A DNA stretch of 64,000 nucleotides from CAVQCJ01 sp963711005 (GTDB taxonomy: Bacteria; Actinomycetota; Actinomycetes; Prado026). The stretch is from assembly GCA_963711005.1 (NCBI GenBank), contig CAVQCJ010000002.1, forward strand, positions 496,001-560,000, in the 5' to 3' direction. The translations under genes and the position numbers were made by a program. Below the pieces are notes generated by a model. That model saw only the letters and a list, made by a program, of their open reading frames with translations, was not told the DNA's origin and searched no databases. Below, one piece after another: positions 30,826 to 39,643 of this stretch. Numbering within the stretch: position 1 is the first letter of the stretch; every line of letters starts with the position of its first letter.

Positions 30826-33378
30826 CTAGACGTACGAGTGCTTGCGCAGCCAGCGCATCGCGACCGAGCCCCACAGCGGCGGCAGGTAGAACGTGACCAG
30901 GCGGAAGGCGAGCGCCGTCGAGATCGCGACGCTGCTCGGGATGCCGATCGCCTGCAACCCCGCCGTGAGCCCGGCCTCCGCGACGCCCACGCCGCCGGGC
31001 ACGGGCATCAGACCGGCGAAGAGAGCGACCAGCGTGTTGATGAGGATCAGCTGGGAGAAGTACGCGTGCGCGCCGAAGGCGCGCAGGCACAGCCCGAGGA
31101 CCATCGCCTGGATCAGCTGGGCGCCGAGGTTGCCGGAGAGCATCTCGATGACCTTCAGCGGGTGCCTGATCACGCCGAGGGCGGTGCGCGCCGCGCTCGC
31201 CTGGGCGCGGATGGTGGCGCGGATCCGGGGGATCGCCTCGCGGATCCGCCGGCGGGTGCGCGGCAGCGCGATGGCCACCAGCAGCCCCACGACCAGGATG
31301 ATCGCAGCCAGCGCGGCGACGCTGATCGACGAGCTGTCCGAGGACGTGCTGCTCGACGAGCTTCCGCCGACCGGCTCGGTGAGGCCCGGCGCCGGGCTGA
31401 GGACGATCAGCAGGATCAGCACCACCTGGACCACGAACCCGCTGACGCTGTCGATGACGCCGATCGACAGTGCCCCGGCCGCGGCGATGCCGAACCGCTC
31501 GAAGAACCGGATCTCCAGGGCCAGCCGCGCCGCGGTGGCCGGCAGCACGACGGCGATGAACTGGATCGCGTACTGCAGCAGCAGCACCGGTCCGTAGCGC
31601 ACCGGCGCGATCGACGCCCCGAGGGTCGAGAACGACAGCGCGACCTGGATCAGCGGCGACGCGAGCAGCGCAGCGAGCAGCCACCACGGGTTCGCCGACT
31701 TCAGCTCGGCCCACAGCGACGCGAAGTCGACCCCGGCCAGCTTGCTGATGACGAAGTACGCGAGCACCGCGCCGCCGACGACGTACAGGACGTGCCGCAG
31801 CGAGACCCGACGGAGCCGCTGCAGCGGCGGCGGCTCGACACCGGTCAGCTCGACGGCCTGGGCGCGCAGCGAGGCGAGGTCCCACGAGCCGTCGCTGACC
31901 CTGGACCTGGTCGCCCGGTCCAGCACCGCGGGCTGCAGGAACGGCACGGCGGCGGCCAGACCGTCGTCGCCCAACGCTTCGTGGGCCGCGGCGACCGCCG
32001 ACTCGTGGCCGGCGGCGAGGGCGGTGGTGACCAGCATCCGGGCGCAGTCGCTGCGCATGGCCACGTCGCTGCCGGACAGCTCGGCGCCGGCCAGGTCGCA
32101 GAGCGCCACCGAACCGTCGTGCCGGATCACGACGTGGTCGGCGTCCACCCGCCCGTGCGCGATCCCCAGCCCGTGCAGCCGCTGCAGCGCGCGCCAGGCA
32201 CCGGCGAGCACCTGCGTGGTCAGCTCGTCCCGGCTCAGGTCGGCCAGCGTGCGGGCCGCGGCATCGGTGGCGAGCATCCCGTCACCGTCCGCCGACATCC
32301 CTACCACCACCACCGGCAGCACCGCGGCTCCCCCGCGCTCGGCCAGCAGCGTGGCGACCGCCTCGTGCTCGACCAGCTCGAGCCGTCCTCGGGTCAGGCT
32401 CGGCGTCTCCCCCCTGCGCCACAACGAGTTCCACACCGAGGCGAGGAACTGACCGTCCCAGGTGTCGCGTCCGTAGACCTTGATCGTCAGCGGCCGGCCG
32501 TCCTCGGCCACCGCCTGGAGCACCGCGACGCCGGTGGCCTGCGACGGAGCCTCGCGGACTTCGCTGCACACCAGTCCGAGGTCGGCGAGGGCCTCGGCGA
32601 CCTGAGCGGGGGTGAGCCGCCCGTCCGGCGAGCCGAACATCAGGTGGGTCGCGGCGGCCGCCGCCACACCGACGGCGAAGCCGGCCAGGATCCCGATGGG
32701 CAGCGCGACGCCGAGCCCCACCCCGGCCACGCTGCCGAGCAGCAGGATGCCGCGTCCCACGTTGCGCAGCGGCCGGGACAGGTGCGGCGACAGCACGACC
32801 ACGATGGCGGTGGCCACCGCCAGCAGCACGGCGACGTACACCGCCGGCGGTTCGGTGCGCGTGATCGCGCGGAGGCTGGTCGACCAGTCGGTGCCGGAGA
32901 TCCGGCCCGCCACCAGGGCGGCCCCGAGCGAGAGCGCGGCCGCCACCCCGACATCCCAGAAGAGCCGGCGCCGGCCGTGGGAGAACAGCACGATCAGCAG
33001 GAGCGCGACCGACCATGCGGACAGCAGCAGGTAGGCCAGCTCCCACAACCAGCCGGACAGCCCAGGCAGCGACTGGATCAGGCTGGTCAGCGACTCGTCC
33101 AGGCTCGTCGGCCCCGGTGCCGCGATCGCCACGAGCCCGGTGGCGACCAGTGCCAGCGCGAGGAAGAAGACGTCGGTTGGCCGGCGCAGCCGCGCCGAGT
33201 CCGGGGCGGAGGAGAAGACCCGTAGGCCCGCCAGGCTCAGCCGGTGGCGGCGCCGGGACCGCTCGGGCCCGGGTGCAGACCCGCTCGGCGGCGTCGGCCC
33301 GGGGGCTTGGGCCGGCTCGGGCGCATGCAACGGCCTCGCCTCCCGAACGCCGCTCCGGCCCCCGCCACCGTCGGACAC
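30826..33378 (-). CDS. Membrane protein: kinase-like domain fused to LPG-synthase-TM (UPF0104) domain
   Basis: About 850 residues. A Pro-rich cytoplasmic start is followed by six or seven N-terminal helices (residues ~65-250), then a soluble kinase-like domain (~265-500) with a probable Lys in PLTIKVYGRD, a catalytic-loop-like GIAHGRVDADHVV and CDLAGAEL in place of DFG. The C-terminal ~330 residues carry the UPF0104/LPG_synthase_TM region (ALLASPLIQVALSFSTLG; LMPVPGGVGVAEAGLTAGL), the lipid-flipping type module of MprF/YbhN-like proteins. A Ser-rich loop interrupts the C-terminal helices. Similar three-part proteins occur in Actinobacteria. The role is probably lipid or polyprenyl-linked envelope metabolism; the kinase-like part may be inactive. 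Confidence 0.82.
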   Translation of the reverse strand: MSDGGGGRSGVREARPLHAPEPAQAPGPTPPSGSAPGPERSRRRHRLSLAGLRVFSSAPDSARLRRPTDVFFLALALVATGLVAIAAPGPTSLDESLTSLIQSLPGLSGWLWELAYLLLSAWSVALLLIVLFSHGRRRLFWDVGVAAALSLGAALVAGRISGTDWSTSLRAITRTEPPAVYVAVLLAVATAIVVVLSPHLSRPLRNVGRGILLLGSVAGVGLGVALPIGILAGFAVGVAAAAATHLMFGSPDGRLTPAQVAEALADLGLVCSEVREAPSQATGVAVLQAVAEDGRPLTIKVYGRDTWDGQFLASVWNSLWRRGETPSLTRGRLELVEHEAVATLLAERGGAAVLPVVVVGMSADGDGMLATDAAARTLADLSRDELTTQVLAGAWRALQRLHGLGIAHGRVDADHVVIRHDGSVALCDLAGAELSGSDVAMRSDCARMLVTTALAAGHESAVAAAHEALGDDGLAAAVPFLQPAVLDRATRSRVSDGSWDLASLRAQAVELTGVEPPPLQRLRRVSLRHVLYVVGGAVLAYFVISKLAGVDFASLWAELKSANPWWLLAALLASPLIQVALSFSTLGASIAPVRYGPVLLLQYAIQFIAVVLPATAARLALEIRFFERFGIAAAGALSIGVIDSVSGFVVQVVLILLIVLSPAPGLTEPVGGSSSSSTSSDSSSISVAALAAIILVVGLLVAIALPRTRRRIREAIPRIRATIRAQASAARTALGVIRHPLKVIEMLSGNLGAQLIQAMVLGLCLRAFGAHAYFSQLILINTLVALFAGLMPVPGGVGVAEAGLTAGLQAIGIPSSVAISTALAFRLVTFYLPPLWGSVAMRWLRKHSYV

Positions 33379-33442
33379 GATCTCTGGCCAGGCATTCTGC
33401 TGCCGGGAACCGGGACTGTGTGGGAGGACGGGCCTTTCGCCG

Positions 33443-34090
33443 TCACCTCGTCAGGAGGTAGCAGACCAGCCCGACCAGCACACCCACGATCACCAGCACC
33501 GGCACCAGCCGCCTGTACACCGAGCCGCCGGCGACGCTCATCAGGTCCAGCGGCTGGTGCTCGGCGGGCGCAGGCGGGGCGGGCGGGGCGGGGGCTGCGC
33601 CCGTCGCGTCCAGGGCTGCGGTGGTCGCCGGCTGTGGCGCTCCACCGGGAACGAGCAGCGTCGCCTCCAGGTTGTCCACGAACTGGCCCATGAGCTTCTC
33701 GGAGATCTCCGTGATCATCCCGCGACCGAACTGCGCGACCTTCCCGGAGATGGCCAGCTCGGTGCTGACCGACACCACCGTCCGCTCACCGTCCGGACGC
33801 AGCTGAGCATCGATCGTCGCCGCCGCGTAGCCCGAGCCGCGGGAGTCCTTGCCCTTCGCGTCGATCACCGCATGACGAGCCGCGTCGTCCTTCGCGACGA
33901 AGCGGGCGGTCCCGGCGTAGTGGCTGGTGACCGGCCCCACCTTGACCGTGACCTCGCCGGAGTACACGTCGCCGTCGACGCCGGTCAGCCGCGCGCCGGG
34001 CAGGCAGGGAGCGATGCCCGGCAGGTCGGTGAGCACCTCCCAGGCACGCTGGACCGGGACGCTGACCGTGAACTCGTGGTCGATCCTCAT
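33443..34090 (-). CDS. CoxG-like SRPBCC protein with C-terminal anchor
   Basis: About 215 residues. The first ~150 residues match the CO-dehydrogenase subunit G/SRPBCC fold: HEFTVSVPVQRAWEVLTDLPGIAPCLPGA, YSGEVTVKVGPVTSHYAG, and the helix AQFGRGMITEISEKLMGQF. A Pro/Ala linker precedes a single C-terminal membrane helix (VPVLVIVGVLVGLVCYLL), so it is tail-anchored. In CO dehydrogenase clusters CoxG recruits the enzyme to the membrane, but no cox genes are present here, so the client is unknown. Confidence 0.85.
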   Translation of the reverse strand: MRIDHEFTVSVPVQRAWEVLTDLPGIAPCLPGARLTGVDGDVYSGEVTVKVGPVTSHYAGTARFVAKDDAARHAVIDAKGKDSRGSGYAAATIDAQLRPDGERTVVSVSTELAISGKVAQFGRGMITEISEKLMGQFVDNLEATLLVPGGAPQPATTAALDATGAAPAPPAPPAPAEHQPLDLMSVAGGSVYRRLVPVLVIVGVLVGLVCYLLTR

Positions 34091-34171
34091 GGGTCCCTTC
34101 CCGGTCGGTCGGGCCTCGTCGGGCGGTCGGCTCCGGCGATTGTCTCAACCGGCCGGCGCGAGGTCCCGGTT

Positions 34172-34903
34172 TCAGCGGCCGTAGACCGAGACGTGCAGCG
34201 AGCTGCCGGCGGTGAACGGCTCGCGGCCCCAACCGCCCCACCGCTGCTTGAGCCGCAGCCCGGCGATCCTGGCCATGAGGTCCAGCTCGCTCGGCCAGGA
34301 GTACCGGGTGACGATCGGGAACAGCCGGACGCTGCCCGGCGCGAGCACGATGTGCGTCTCGTCCAGTCGTTGGGTCACCGGGTCGTGACGGCCGACGTCC
34401 AGCGACACCTCGGCGATCTCGATGGCCTCCGCGTCGACGTACTGGTCCGCACGCAGCCGGTACAGGAAGCTCGGCACGAACGCCTCGACGACGAACGAGC
34501 CGTCGTCGGTGAGGTGGGCCGCCACGTTCTCGAAGCAGCGGACCTGGTCCTCCTGGGTGAGCAGGTTGAACAGCGTGTTGTAGACGACGTAGACCAGCCG
34601 GTAGGAACCGGCGACGGGGACGTCGGCGAAGTCCCCCATCGTCACCGTCAGGGCGTCGCCCCCCGGTTTGTCACGCAGCCTGGCCACCATGTCCGGGGAC
34701 AGGTCGATGCCGTCGACGTGGACGCCTCGGGCCGCCAACGGCACGGCGATCCGACCCGTCCCGACCGCCAGCTCGAGTGCCGCGCCGCCGCCCGCCAGCT
34801 GCTCCAGGAACGCGACCGCCGCGTCCTCGTCTCCGCGGGGACTGTCGTCGTAGATCTCAGCGGCGTCCGCGCCGAAGCTCGTCATCGGGTCGTAGTCCTG
34901 CAC
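34172..34903 (-). CDS. Class I SAM-dependent methyltransferase
   Basis: About 243 residues. Rossmann motifs are present: ALELAVGTGRIAVPLAARG (motif I), VDGIDLSPDMVARLR (motif II) and TVTMGDFADVP. A region with VYVVYNTLFNLLTQEDQVRCFENVAAHL follows, as in many methyltransferase domain 25/11 proteins. The C-terminal half is a beta-rich cap. The substrate cannot be inferred. It sits between the CoxG-like and ComB-like genes, all minus strand with short gaps, which could be one transcript. Confidence 0.88.
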   Translation of the reverse strand: MQDYDPMTSFGADAAEIYDDSPRGDEDAAVAFLEQLAGGGAALELAVGTGRIAVPLAARGVHVDGIDLSPDMVARLRDKPGGDALTVTMGDFADVPVAGSYRLVYVVYNTLFNLLTQEDQVRCFENVAAHLTDDGSFVVEAFVPSFLYRLRADQYVDAEAIEIAEVSLDVGRHDPVTQRLDETHIVLAPGSVRLFPIVTRYSWPSELDLMARIAGLRLKQRWGGWGREPFTAGSSLHVSVYGR

Positions 34904-34959
34904 GGCGCAAGTGAGTCATGCCGGCGCCGTGCCGCGCAATCGGATTGGATCGGATTGCG

Positions 34960-35685
34960 TCAGCCAGTGGTCGCCGCGCTGAAACGCCCCGACTTCATCA
35001 CGGCGACGACGTCGGTCACATCGCGCGCCTCAGCGAGCGCGACGTCCTCCGCGAACCCGCGCTCGACCAGCTCGGCCCCGGACGGACACTCGGCCAGTGG
35101 CCGTGGTCTGGCTGCGGCCGCTGCCGCCGCGGCGGCATCCGGGCTCGGCGCGTATCCCGCGGCGACCAGCCCCGCGGTCACGACGCCGGCCCCCACCAGG
35201 TCCTCGTACGCCGGCCGGAGCGTCCCGTCCGGCCACCGTTCACCCGAGGCGACCAGCCCGACCCGGTCGTACGTACGCAGCAGCGCGACCGCCGCCTTCG
35301 CACCGCGCAGGCAGGCGGACACCACCGGCAGCCCTCCGCTGACCGCCGCGTGCGCTATCGCGGACCCGTTGGGCGAGGGCAGCACCAGGCGAGAGCCGGG
35401 CTCGAGCCCCACGAGGCTGGCCGGTGACAGCGTCGGACCCTGTCGGGTGGATCGTCCGCGCGCGAGCACCGCGCCGATCTCGCGGGCGAGCTGCTCGGCC
35501 CCGTCCGAGCCGAGGGCGTACGGCCACACCTCGGCACCGTGCTCGACGGCGACACTGAGCGAGGTGGAGAACGAGAGGATGTCCACGACGACGAGCACGT
35601 CGGTGCGCTGCGCGAGGTCGCGGGCGCCGGTCGCGCCCCAGACGACGTCGACCGACCTGCCGTTCGTTCTCCCCGCAGTCACCAC
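34960..35685 (-). CDS. ComB-like 2-phosphosulfolactate phosphatase family protein
   Basis: About 241 residues. ComB-family hallmarks are visible: DVLVVVDILSFSTSLSVAV, LVLPSPNGSAIAH, VVSACLRGAKAAV, LVASGERWPDGTLRPAYEDL and a C-terminal AEARDVTDVVAVM. The named activity, dephosphorylation of 2-phosphosulfolactate, belongs to coenzyme M synthesis in methanogens; bacterial homologues are widespread and their role is mostly unknown. No ComA or ComC-like gene is in this window. A link to the sulfonate or sulfate biology of the polysaccharide region would be speculative. Confidence 0.82.
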   Translation of the reverse strand: MVTAGRTNGRSVDVVWGATGARDLAQRTDVLVVVDILSFSTSLSVAVEHGAEVWPYALGSDGAEQLAREIGAVLARGRSTRQGPTLSPASLVGLEPGSRLVLPSPNGSAIAHAAVSGGLPVVSACLRGAKAAVALLRTYDRVGLVASGERWPDGTLRPAYEDLVGAGVVTAGLVAAGYAPSPDAAAAAAAAARPRPLAECPSGAELVERGFAEDVALAEARDVTDVVAVMKSGRFSAATTG

Positions 35686-35843
35686 CCGACCCTAGTCGAG
35701 GCGTGCTTACGGCTGAGGCGACAGGTGTGGTGGCACACCCACCCGTGGCGGTCATCCACCGTCGACGTGCGGTCCGCACGATCGGCCAGACGTGCAGCCC
35801 GCCCATAGCGTCACGGCGTCCAGTCCTCGACCAGGAGGTCGTC

Positions 35844-36548
35844 ATGCGAGCCAACCGCCGGTCCACGGCCCATCAGCCCGTCTGCAGGCCAGCTGCACGA
35901 CTCGCGAGCAAGGTCGGTACGGCGGGGTTCCTGGCGCTCGGTGTGTTCGCGTGCACCGCGCTGAGCAGCTGCCGGACGGTGGACGGCCACGACGACACGT
36001 TCCGGCACACCTACGCGGGCGTGCAGCGGGTGGTCGTGACCGCAGGTCCCGGCGACGTCCGGCTCCTGCGCAGCACCGGGCCGGATGTCCAGGTCACCCT
36101 GTCCCGACACTGGACGAGCACTGCACCGGACGCGAAGCCCGCGCAGAGCGGGGACCTGCTGACCATCAGGTCCACCTGTGGGGACCAGGCCGGTGACGCC
36201 GTGCTCGGCGACTGCACGGTCGACGCCGAGGTCACGGTACCGGTGGGAGCCACGGTCGTCGTCCGGTCGGTCGCGGGCTCGGTCACCGCCACGGAGCTGG
36301 ACGTCTCTTCGTTCGACGCGAGGGTGCAAGCCGGTGACGTCACGGCCTCGTTCGACTCGGCACCCGACTCGATCCGCGCCGAGTCGAGCGCTGGCAGCCT
36401 GACGCTGTCGGTGCCGTCGACGAGCTACCGCGTGGACGCCGGCACGGACCTGGGCGGAACCCGGGTCGACGTCGTGGAGGACCCAGGTTCGGCGCGCTCG
36501 ATCTACGCGCACACCGAGGTCGGCGACGTCCGTGTCGCCCGCCTCTAG
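35844..36548 (+). CDS. DUF4097-like adhesin-type lipoprotein
   Basis: About 234 residues from the ATG at 35844. A signal peptide with lipobox LSSC near residue 33 predicts a membrane-anchored lipoprotein. The rest is a repetitive beta-helix-like fold (VQRVVVTAGPGDVRLLRS; TVDAEVTVPVGATVVVRSVAGSVTATELDVSS; SIRAESSAGSLTLSV), characteristic of DUF4097/putative adhesin domains. These often accompany regulators of envelope stress. It ends ~68 bp before the LuxR response regulator start on the same strand. Function unknown. Confidence 0.8.
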   Translation: MRANRRSTAHQPVCRPAARLASKVGTAGFLALGVFACTALSSCRTVDGHDDTFRHTYAGVQRVVVTAGPGDVRLLRSTGPDVQVTLSRHWTSTAPDAKPAQSGDLLTIRSTCGDQAGDAVLGDCTVDAEVTVPVGATVVVRSVAGSVTATELDVSSFDARVQAGDVTASFDSAPDSIRAESSAGSLTLSVPSTSYRVDAGTDLGGTRVDVVEDPGSARSIYAHTEVGDVRVARL

Positions 36549-36615
36549 CGCAGCGGGTACGCGTCCGCTGCTCGAGCCCGAGGTCGACGCTGTCCAGCCG
36601 AGTAGGGTGCGCGGC

Positions 36616-37299
36616 GTGCAGCCGCTGCGGGTCGTCCTCTGCGACGACAGCTTCCTGGTCCGCGAGGGGGTCGCGGCGCTGTTCGCGGACACGCCGGACA
36701 TCGAGCTCGTCGAGACGGTCACCGACGCCGCCTCGCTGCTCCGGGCCGTCGCGGGGCTGGCCCCCGACGCTGTCCTCACCGACATCCGCATGCCGCCGTC
36801 CTTCACGGACGAAGGCATCGTCGCTGCCAGACGCATCCGTCGCGAGCATCCGGACGTCGGCGTCGTGGTGCTGTCGCAGTACGCCGAGCCGCAGTACGCG
36901 TTCGAGCTCCTGGCGGACGGCGTCGCTGGGCTCGGCTACCTGCTGAAAGAGCGCGTGTCCCAGCTCGACGAGCTGGTCCGCGCGCTGCACGACGTGGCCC
37001 GCGGCGGGTCGGCGCTCGATCCGAAGATCATCGAGACCCTGCTGGCCCGCAAGGACCACGAGGAGAACACCCCGCTGCTCGGACTCACCGAGCGCGAACG
37101 GGAGGTGCTGCAGGAGGTTGCGACCGGCCGCAGCAATGCTTCGGTCGCGAAGACCCTGTTCATGAGCGAGCGCGCTGTCGAGAAGCACATCGGCTCGGTG
37201 TTCCAGAAGCTGGGCCTGGCCGAGGAGGACGGGCTCAACCGCCGAGTGGCGGCGGTCCTGGCCTTCCTCGAGGCCAGCGGCGAGCCGCGCCGGGGCTGA
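36616..37299 (+). CDS. NarL/LuxR-family response regulator
   Basis: About 227 residues from the GTG at 36616. The receiver domain has LCDDSFLVREGVAALF, the phospho-acceptor Asp56 in AVLTDIRMPP and YLLKERV. The C-terminal HTH is typical: LTEREREVLQEVATGRSNASVAKTLFMSERAVEKHIGSVFQKLGL. It is expected to pair with the HisKA_3 kinase encoded at 37778-39538, although an opposing receiver-only gene lies between them. It may control the adjacent lipoprotein or the ABC/MprF-like operon. Confidence 0.94.
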   Translation: MQPLRVVLCDDSFLVREGVAALFADTPDIELVETVTDAASLLRAVAGLAPDAVLTDIRMPPSFTDEGIVAARRIRREHPDVGVVVLSQYAEPQYAFELLADGVAGLGYLLKERVSQLDELVRALHDVARGGSALDPKIIETLLARKDHEENTPLLGLTEREREVLQEVATGRSNASVAKTLFMSERAVEKHIGSVFQKLGLAEEDGLNRRVAAVLAFLEASGEPRRG

Positions 37300-37300
37300 G

Positions 37301-37669
37301 TCACCCGCGGCCGGCGTCGGCCCACACTCGGCGAAGCCGGCCTGGGCCGAGCTCCCCCTTCGTCGCGAAACCGGCGGCGCCGCTGTTCCTCCAGTCGACC
37401 TCGTCCTCGGCGTAGGTGGACATGAGCACGACCACCGGGGCGTCGGCACCGGACCGGATGAGCCGCGTGGCCTGCACACCTGACAGGCCGGGCAGGTGGA
37501 CGTCCATCAGGACGAGCGACGGGCTCAGGGTGCGCACGGCCGCCAGCGCCTCCTCCCCGGTACCGACAGCTCCGACCACGACGAAGCCGGGGCTCTCCCC
37601 GAGCAGCGCAGCGAGCACGTCCCGAAACGGCTCGTGGTCGTCGACCACGAGCACCCGAACGACGTCCAC
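37301..37669 (-). CDS. Receiver-only (single-domain) response regulator
   Basis: About 122 residues from a GTG with a strong GGAGGTG Shine-Dalgarno; a long upstream frame is only a shadow of the histidine kinase gene. It has DDHEPFRDVLAALL, phospho-acceptor Asp56 in SLVLMDVHLPG, the switch Thr/Ser region VVVLMSTYAEDEVDW and the Lys in GFATKGELGPG. No output domain follows, and the gene stops 2 bp from the end of the convergent LuxR regulator. It is divergent from the kinase gene. It could be a phosphate sink or shuttle for that kinase. Confidence 0.88.
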   Translation of the reverse strand: MDVVRVLVVDDHEPFRDVLAALLGESPGFVVVGAVGTGEEALAAVRTLSPSLVLMDVHLPGLSGVQATRLIRSGADAPVVVLMSTYAEDEVDWRNSGAAGFATKGELGPGRLRRVWADAGRG

Positions 37670-37777
37670 GTGCCCACCTCCACAGTCCAGGTGACCACGT
37701 CTGCTCGCCGGCGGACATCGTGCTAGCACCACCATCGGCGGGTCGGGCATGATGAGGCCGCGGCGACAGGAGTCAGC

Positions 37778-39538
37778 ATGCGCACGCGTTCGCGACCGCC
37801 AGGTGTGGACGACCCGGCCGACCGACTCGGGCCTCGACCGGCCTTGCTCGCCGCCGTCGGCGTCGCCGGTCTGGCGGCGGCCAGCACGTCCGTCGGCTTG
37901 TCGCTGGAAAACGACCAGGAGCAGCCCGCGATCCAGGTGGTGCTCACGACGTGGATCACTCTCCCGTACGTTCTCAGTGGTCTGATCGCCTGGCGGCGCC
38001 GCCCGCGGAGCCGGTTCGGCCCGCTCCTGGTCGCAGCCGGGTTCGGGATGGCGCTGTCGACCCTGCAGTGGGCCACCGTCCCGGCCCTGCACACGGCGGG
38101 CCAGCTGTTCGACCTGCTGCCGGCGGTGCTCTTCCTGCACGTCTACCTCGCCTACCCGTCGGGGCGGCTCGTCGGACGCTACGAGCGCGCCCTCGTCGGC
38201 GTCGGATACGTGGCCGCGCTGGGGCTGCAGCTCGTCACCCTGCTGCTCGGCGGTTTCGACCCGCTCGACGTCTTCACCGTCTCCACCCAGCCGGCGCTGG
38301 CGGAGTGGATCCACCACGCCGAGCTCATCACGCTGAGCGTGACCTGCTTCGCGGGTGTGCTCGTGCTGGCCTCGCGCCAGGTCGAGGGCGGGCGGATGTC
38401 GCTGCGTCCGGCCGCGCTGCTCATCGACACGTTCGCGCTGGGGCTGGTCGCCCTCGGCTTCCTCCTGCTGGCCGGCGCGTACCAATGGACCGTCTTCTCC
38501 CAGCTGCGCCTGTTCGCCTTCGCGGCGATCGGGCTCGCACCGGTCGCCTTCCTGTTCGGCGTCCTCGACGCTCGGCTGGCTCGGTCCGGGGTCGCCGACC
38601 TGATGGTGGCGCTCCGCGCGAACCCGACCGTCGATCTCCGGGAGCCGCTCTCGCTCGCGCTGCGCGACCCGTCGTTGCAGGTCGCCTACTGGCTGGCGCA
38701 GTACGGCAGCTGGGCGGACGGGGACGGCAACGCCGTCACCCTGCCGACGGAGGAGGACGTACGTGCGACCACGCTCATCGACCTCGACGGCGAGCACGTG
38801 GCCGCGCTCGTCCACGAGCCGTCGCTGCAGGACGAGCCCGAGCTGCTGGACGCCGTCAGCGCAGCCGCCGCCCTCGCCCTGCAGAACGTCCGCCTGCAGG
38901 TCGAGCTGAAGGCACGCCTCCAGGAGCTGCAGGGCTCGCGCAGCCGGGTGATCGAGGCGGGACAGACCGAGCGCAAGAGGCTCGAGCGAAACCTGCACGA
39001 CGGCGCCCAGCAACGGCTCGTGGCCCTGTCGCTCGAGCTGGCCCTGCTCGGTAACCGGTTGGGCGACGACCCGGACGCCCGCGCACGGCTGGACCGGGCC
39101 AAGGACGAGGTCGCGCAGTCCCTCGCCGAGCTTCGCGACCTCGCGCGCGGGATCCACCCGGCCGTCCTCACCTCGCACGGACTGGCGGTCGCCCTGCAGT
39201 CCCTGATCGGACGTTCCAGCGTGCCGGTCCGGCTCACCGTCCGGCTGACCGGCCGCCCGCCCGAGCCGGTGGAGGTCGCCGTCTACTACGTCGTGAGCGA
39301 GAGCCTGGCGAACGTGGGCAAGCACGCCCAGGCCAACGAGGTGAGCGTGACGGTCGTCGAGGAGGACGGGCGCGTGCTGGTCGAGGTCGTGGACGACGGG
39401 ACGGGCGGCGCGGACACCGAGGCGGGGTCGGGGCTGCGCGGCCTCGCCGACCGGGTCGAGGCGTTGGGTGGTCGCCTTCGGATCTGGTCACCCGCGGGCC
39501 AGGGCACGCGACTCCAGGCGGACATCCCCTGCTCCTGA
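37778..39538 (+). CDS. Sensor histidine kinase (HisKA_3 / NarX-DesK type)
   Basis: About 586 residues. Seven to eight membrane helices fill residues ~22-270 (RPALLAAVGVAGLAAAST; LLIDTFALGLVALGFLLLAG). A GAF-like region and a coiled coil lead to the HisKA_3 dimerisation helix with phospho-acceptor His407 in ERNLHDGAQQRLVALSLEL. The ATPase domain shows the N-box VVSESLANVGKHAQA, VVDDGTGGADTEAGSGLRGLADRVEALGG and GTRLQADIP. It probably senses an envelope or membrane signal and phosphorylates the LuxR regulator at 36.6-37.3 kb. The ABC exporter genes follow on the same strand. Confidence 0.94.
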   Translation: MRTRSRPPGVDDPADRLGPRPALLAAVGVAGLAAASTSVGLSLENDQEQPAIQVVLTTWITLPYVLSGLIAWRRRPRSRFGPLLVAAGFGMALSTLQWATVPALHTAGQLFDLLPAVLFLHVYLAYPSGRLVGRYERALVGVGYVAALGLQLVTLLLGGFDPLDVFTVSTQPALAEWIHHAELITLSVTCFAGVLVLASRQVEGGRMSLRPAALLIDTFALGLVALGFLLLAGAYQWTVFSQLRLFAFAAIGLAPVAFLFGVLDARLARSGVADLMVALRANPTVDLREPLSLALRDPSLQVAYWLAQYGSWADGDGNAVTLPTEEDVRATTLIDLDGEHVAALVHEPSLQDEPELLDAVSAAAALALQNVRLQVELKARLQELQGSRSRVIEAGQTERKRLERNLHDGAQQRLVALSLELALLGNRLGDDPDARARLDRAKDEVAQSLAELRDLARGIHPAVLTSHGLAVALQSLIGRSSVPVRLTVRLTGRPPEPVEVAVYYVVSESLANVGKHAQANEVSVTVVEEDGRVLVEVVDDGTGGADTEAGSGLRGLADRVEALGGRLRIWSPAGQGTRLQADIPCS

Positions 39539-39643
39539 CGGGAGAGGCGGAAAACCGCACCCGATCCGGCGGGCTGCCCCACCGCGGCCCCCGCCAGACC
39601 GATGCGACCTTCGTCGGGTCCCACCCACCGACGAGGAGCAGCG

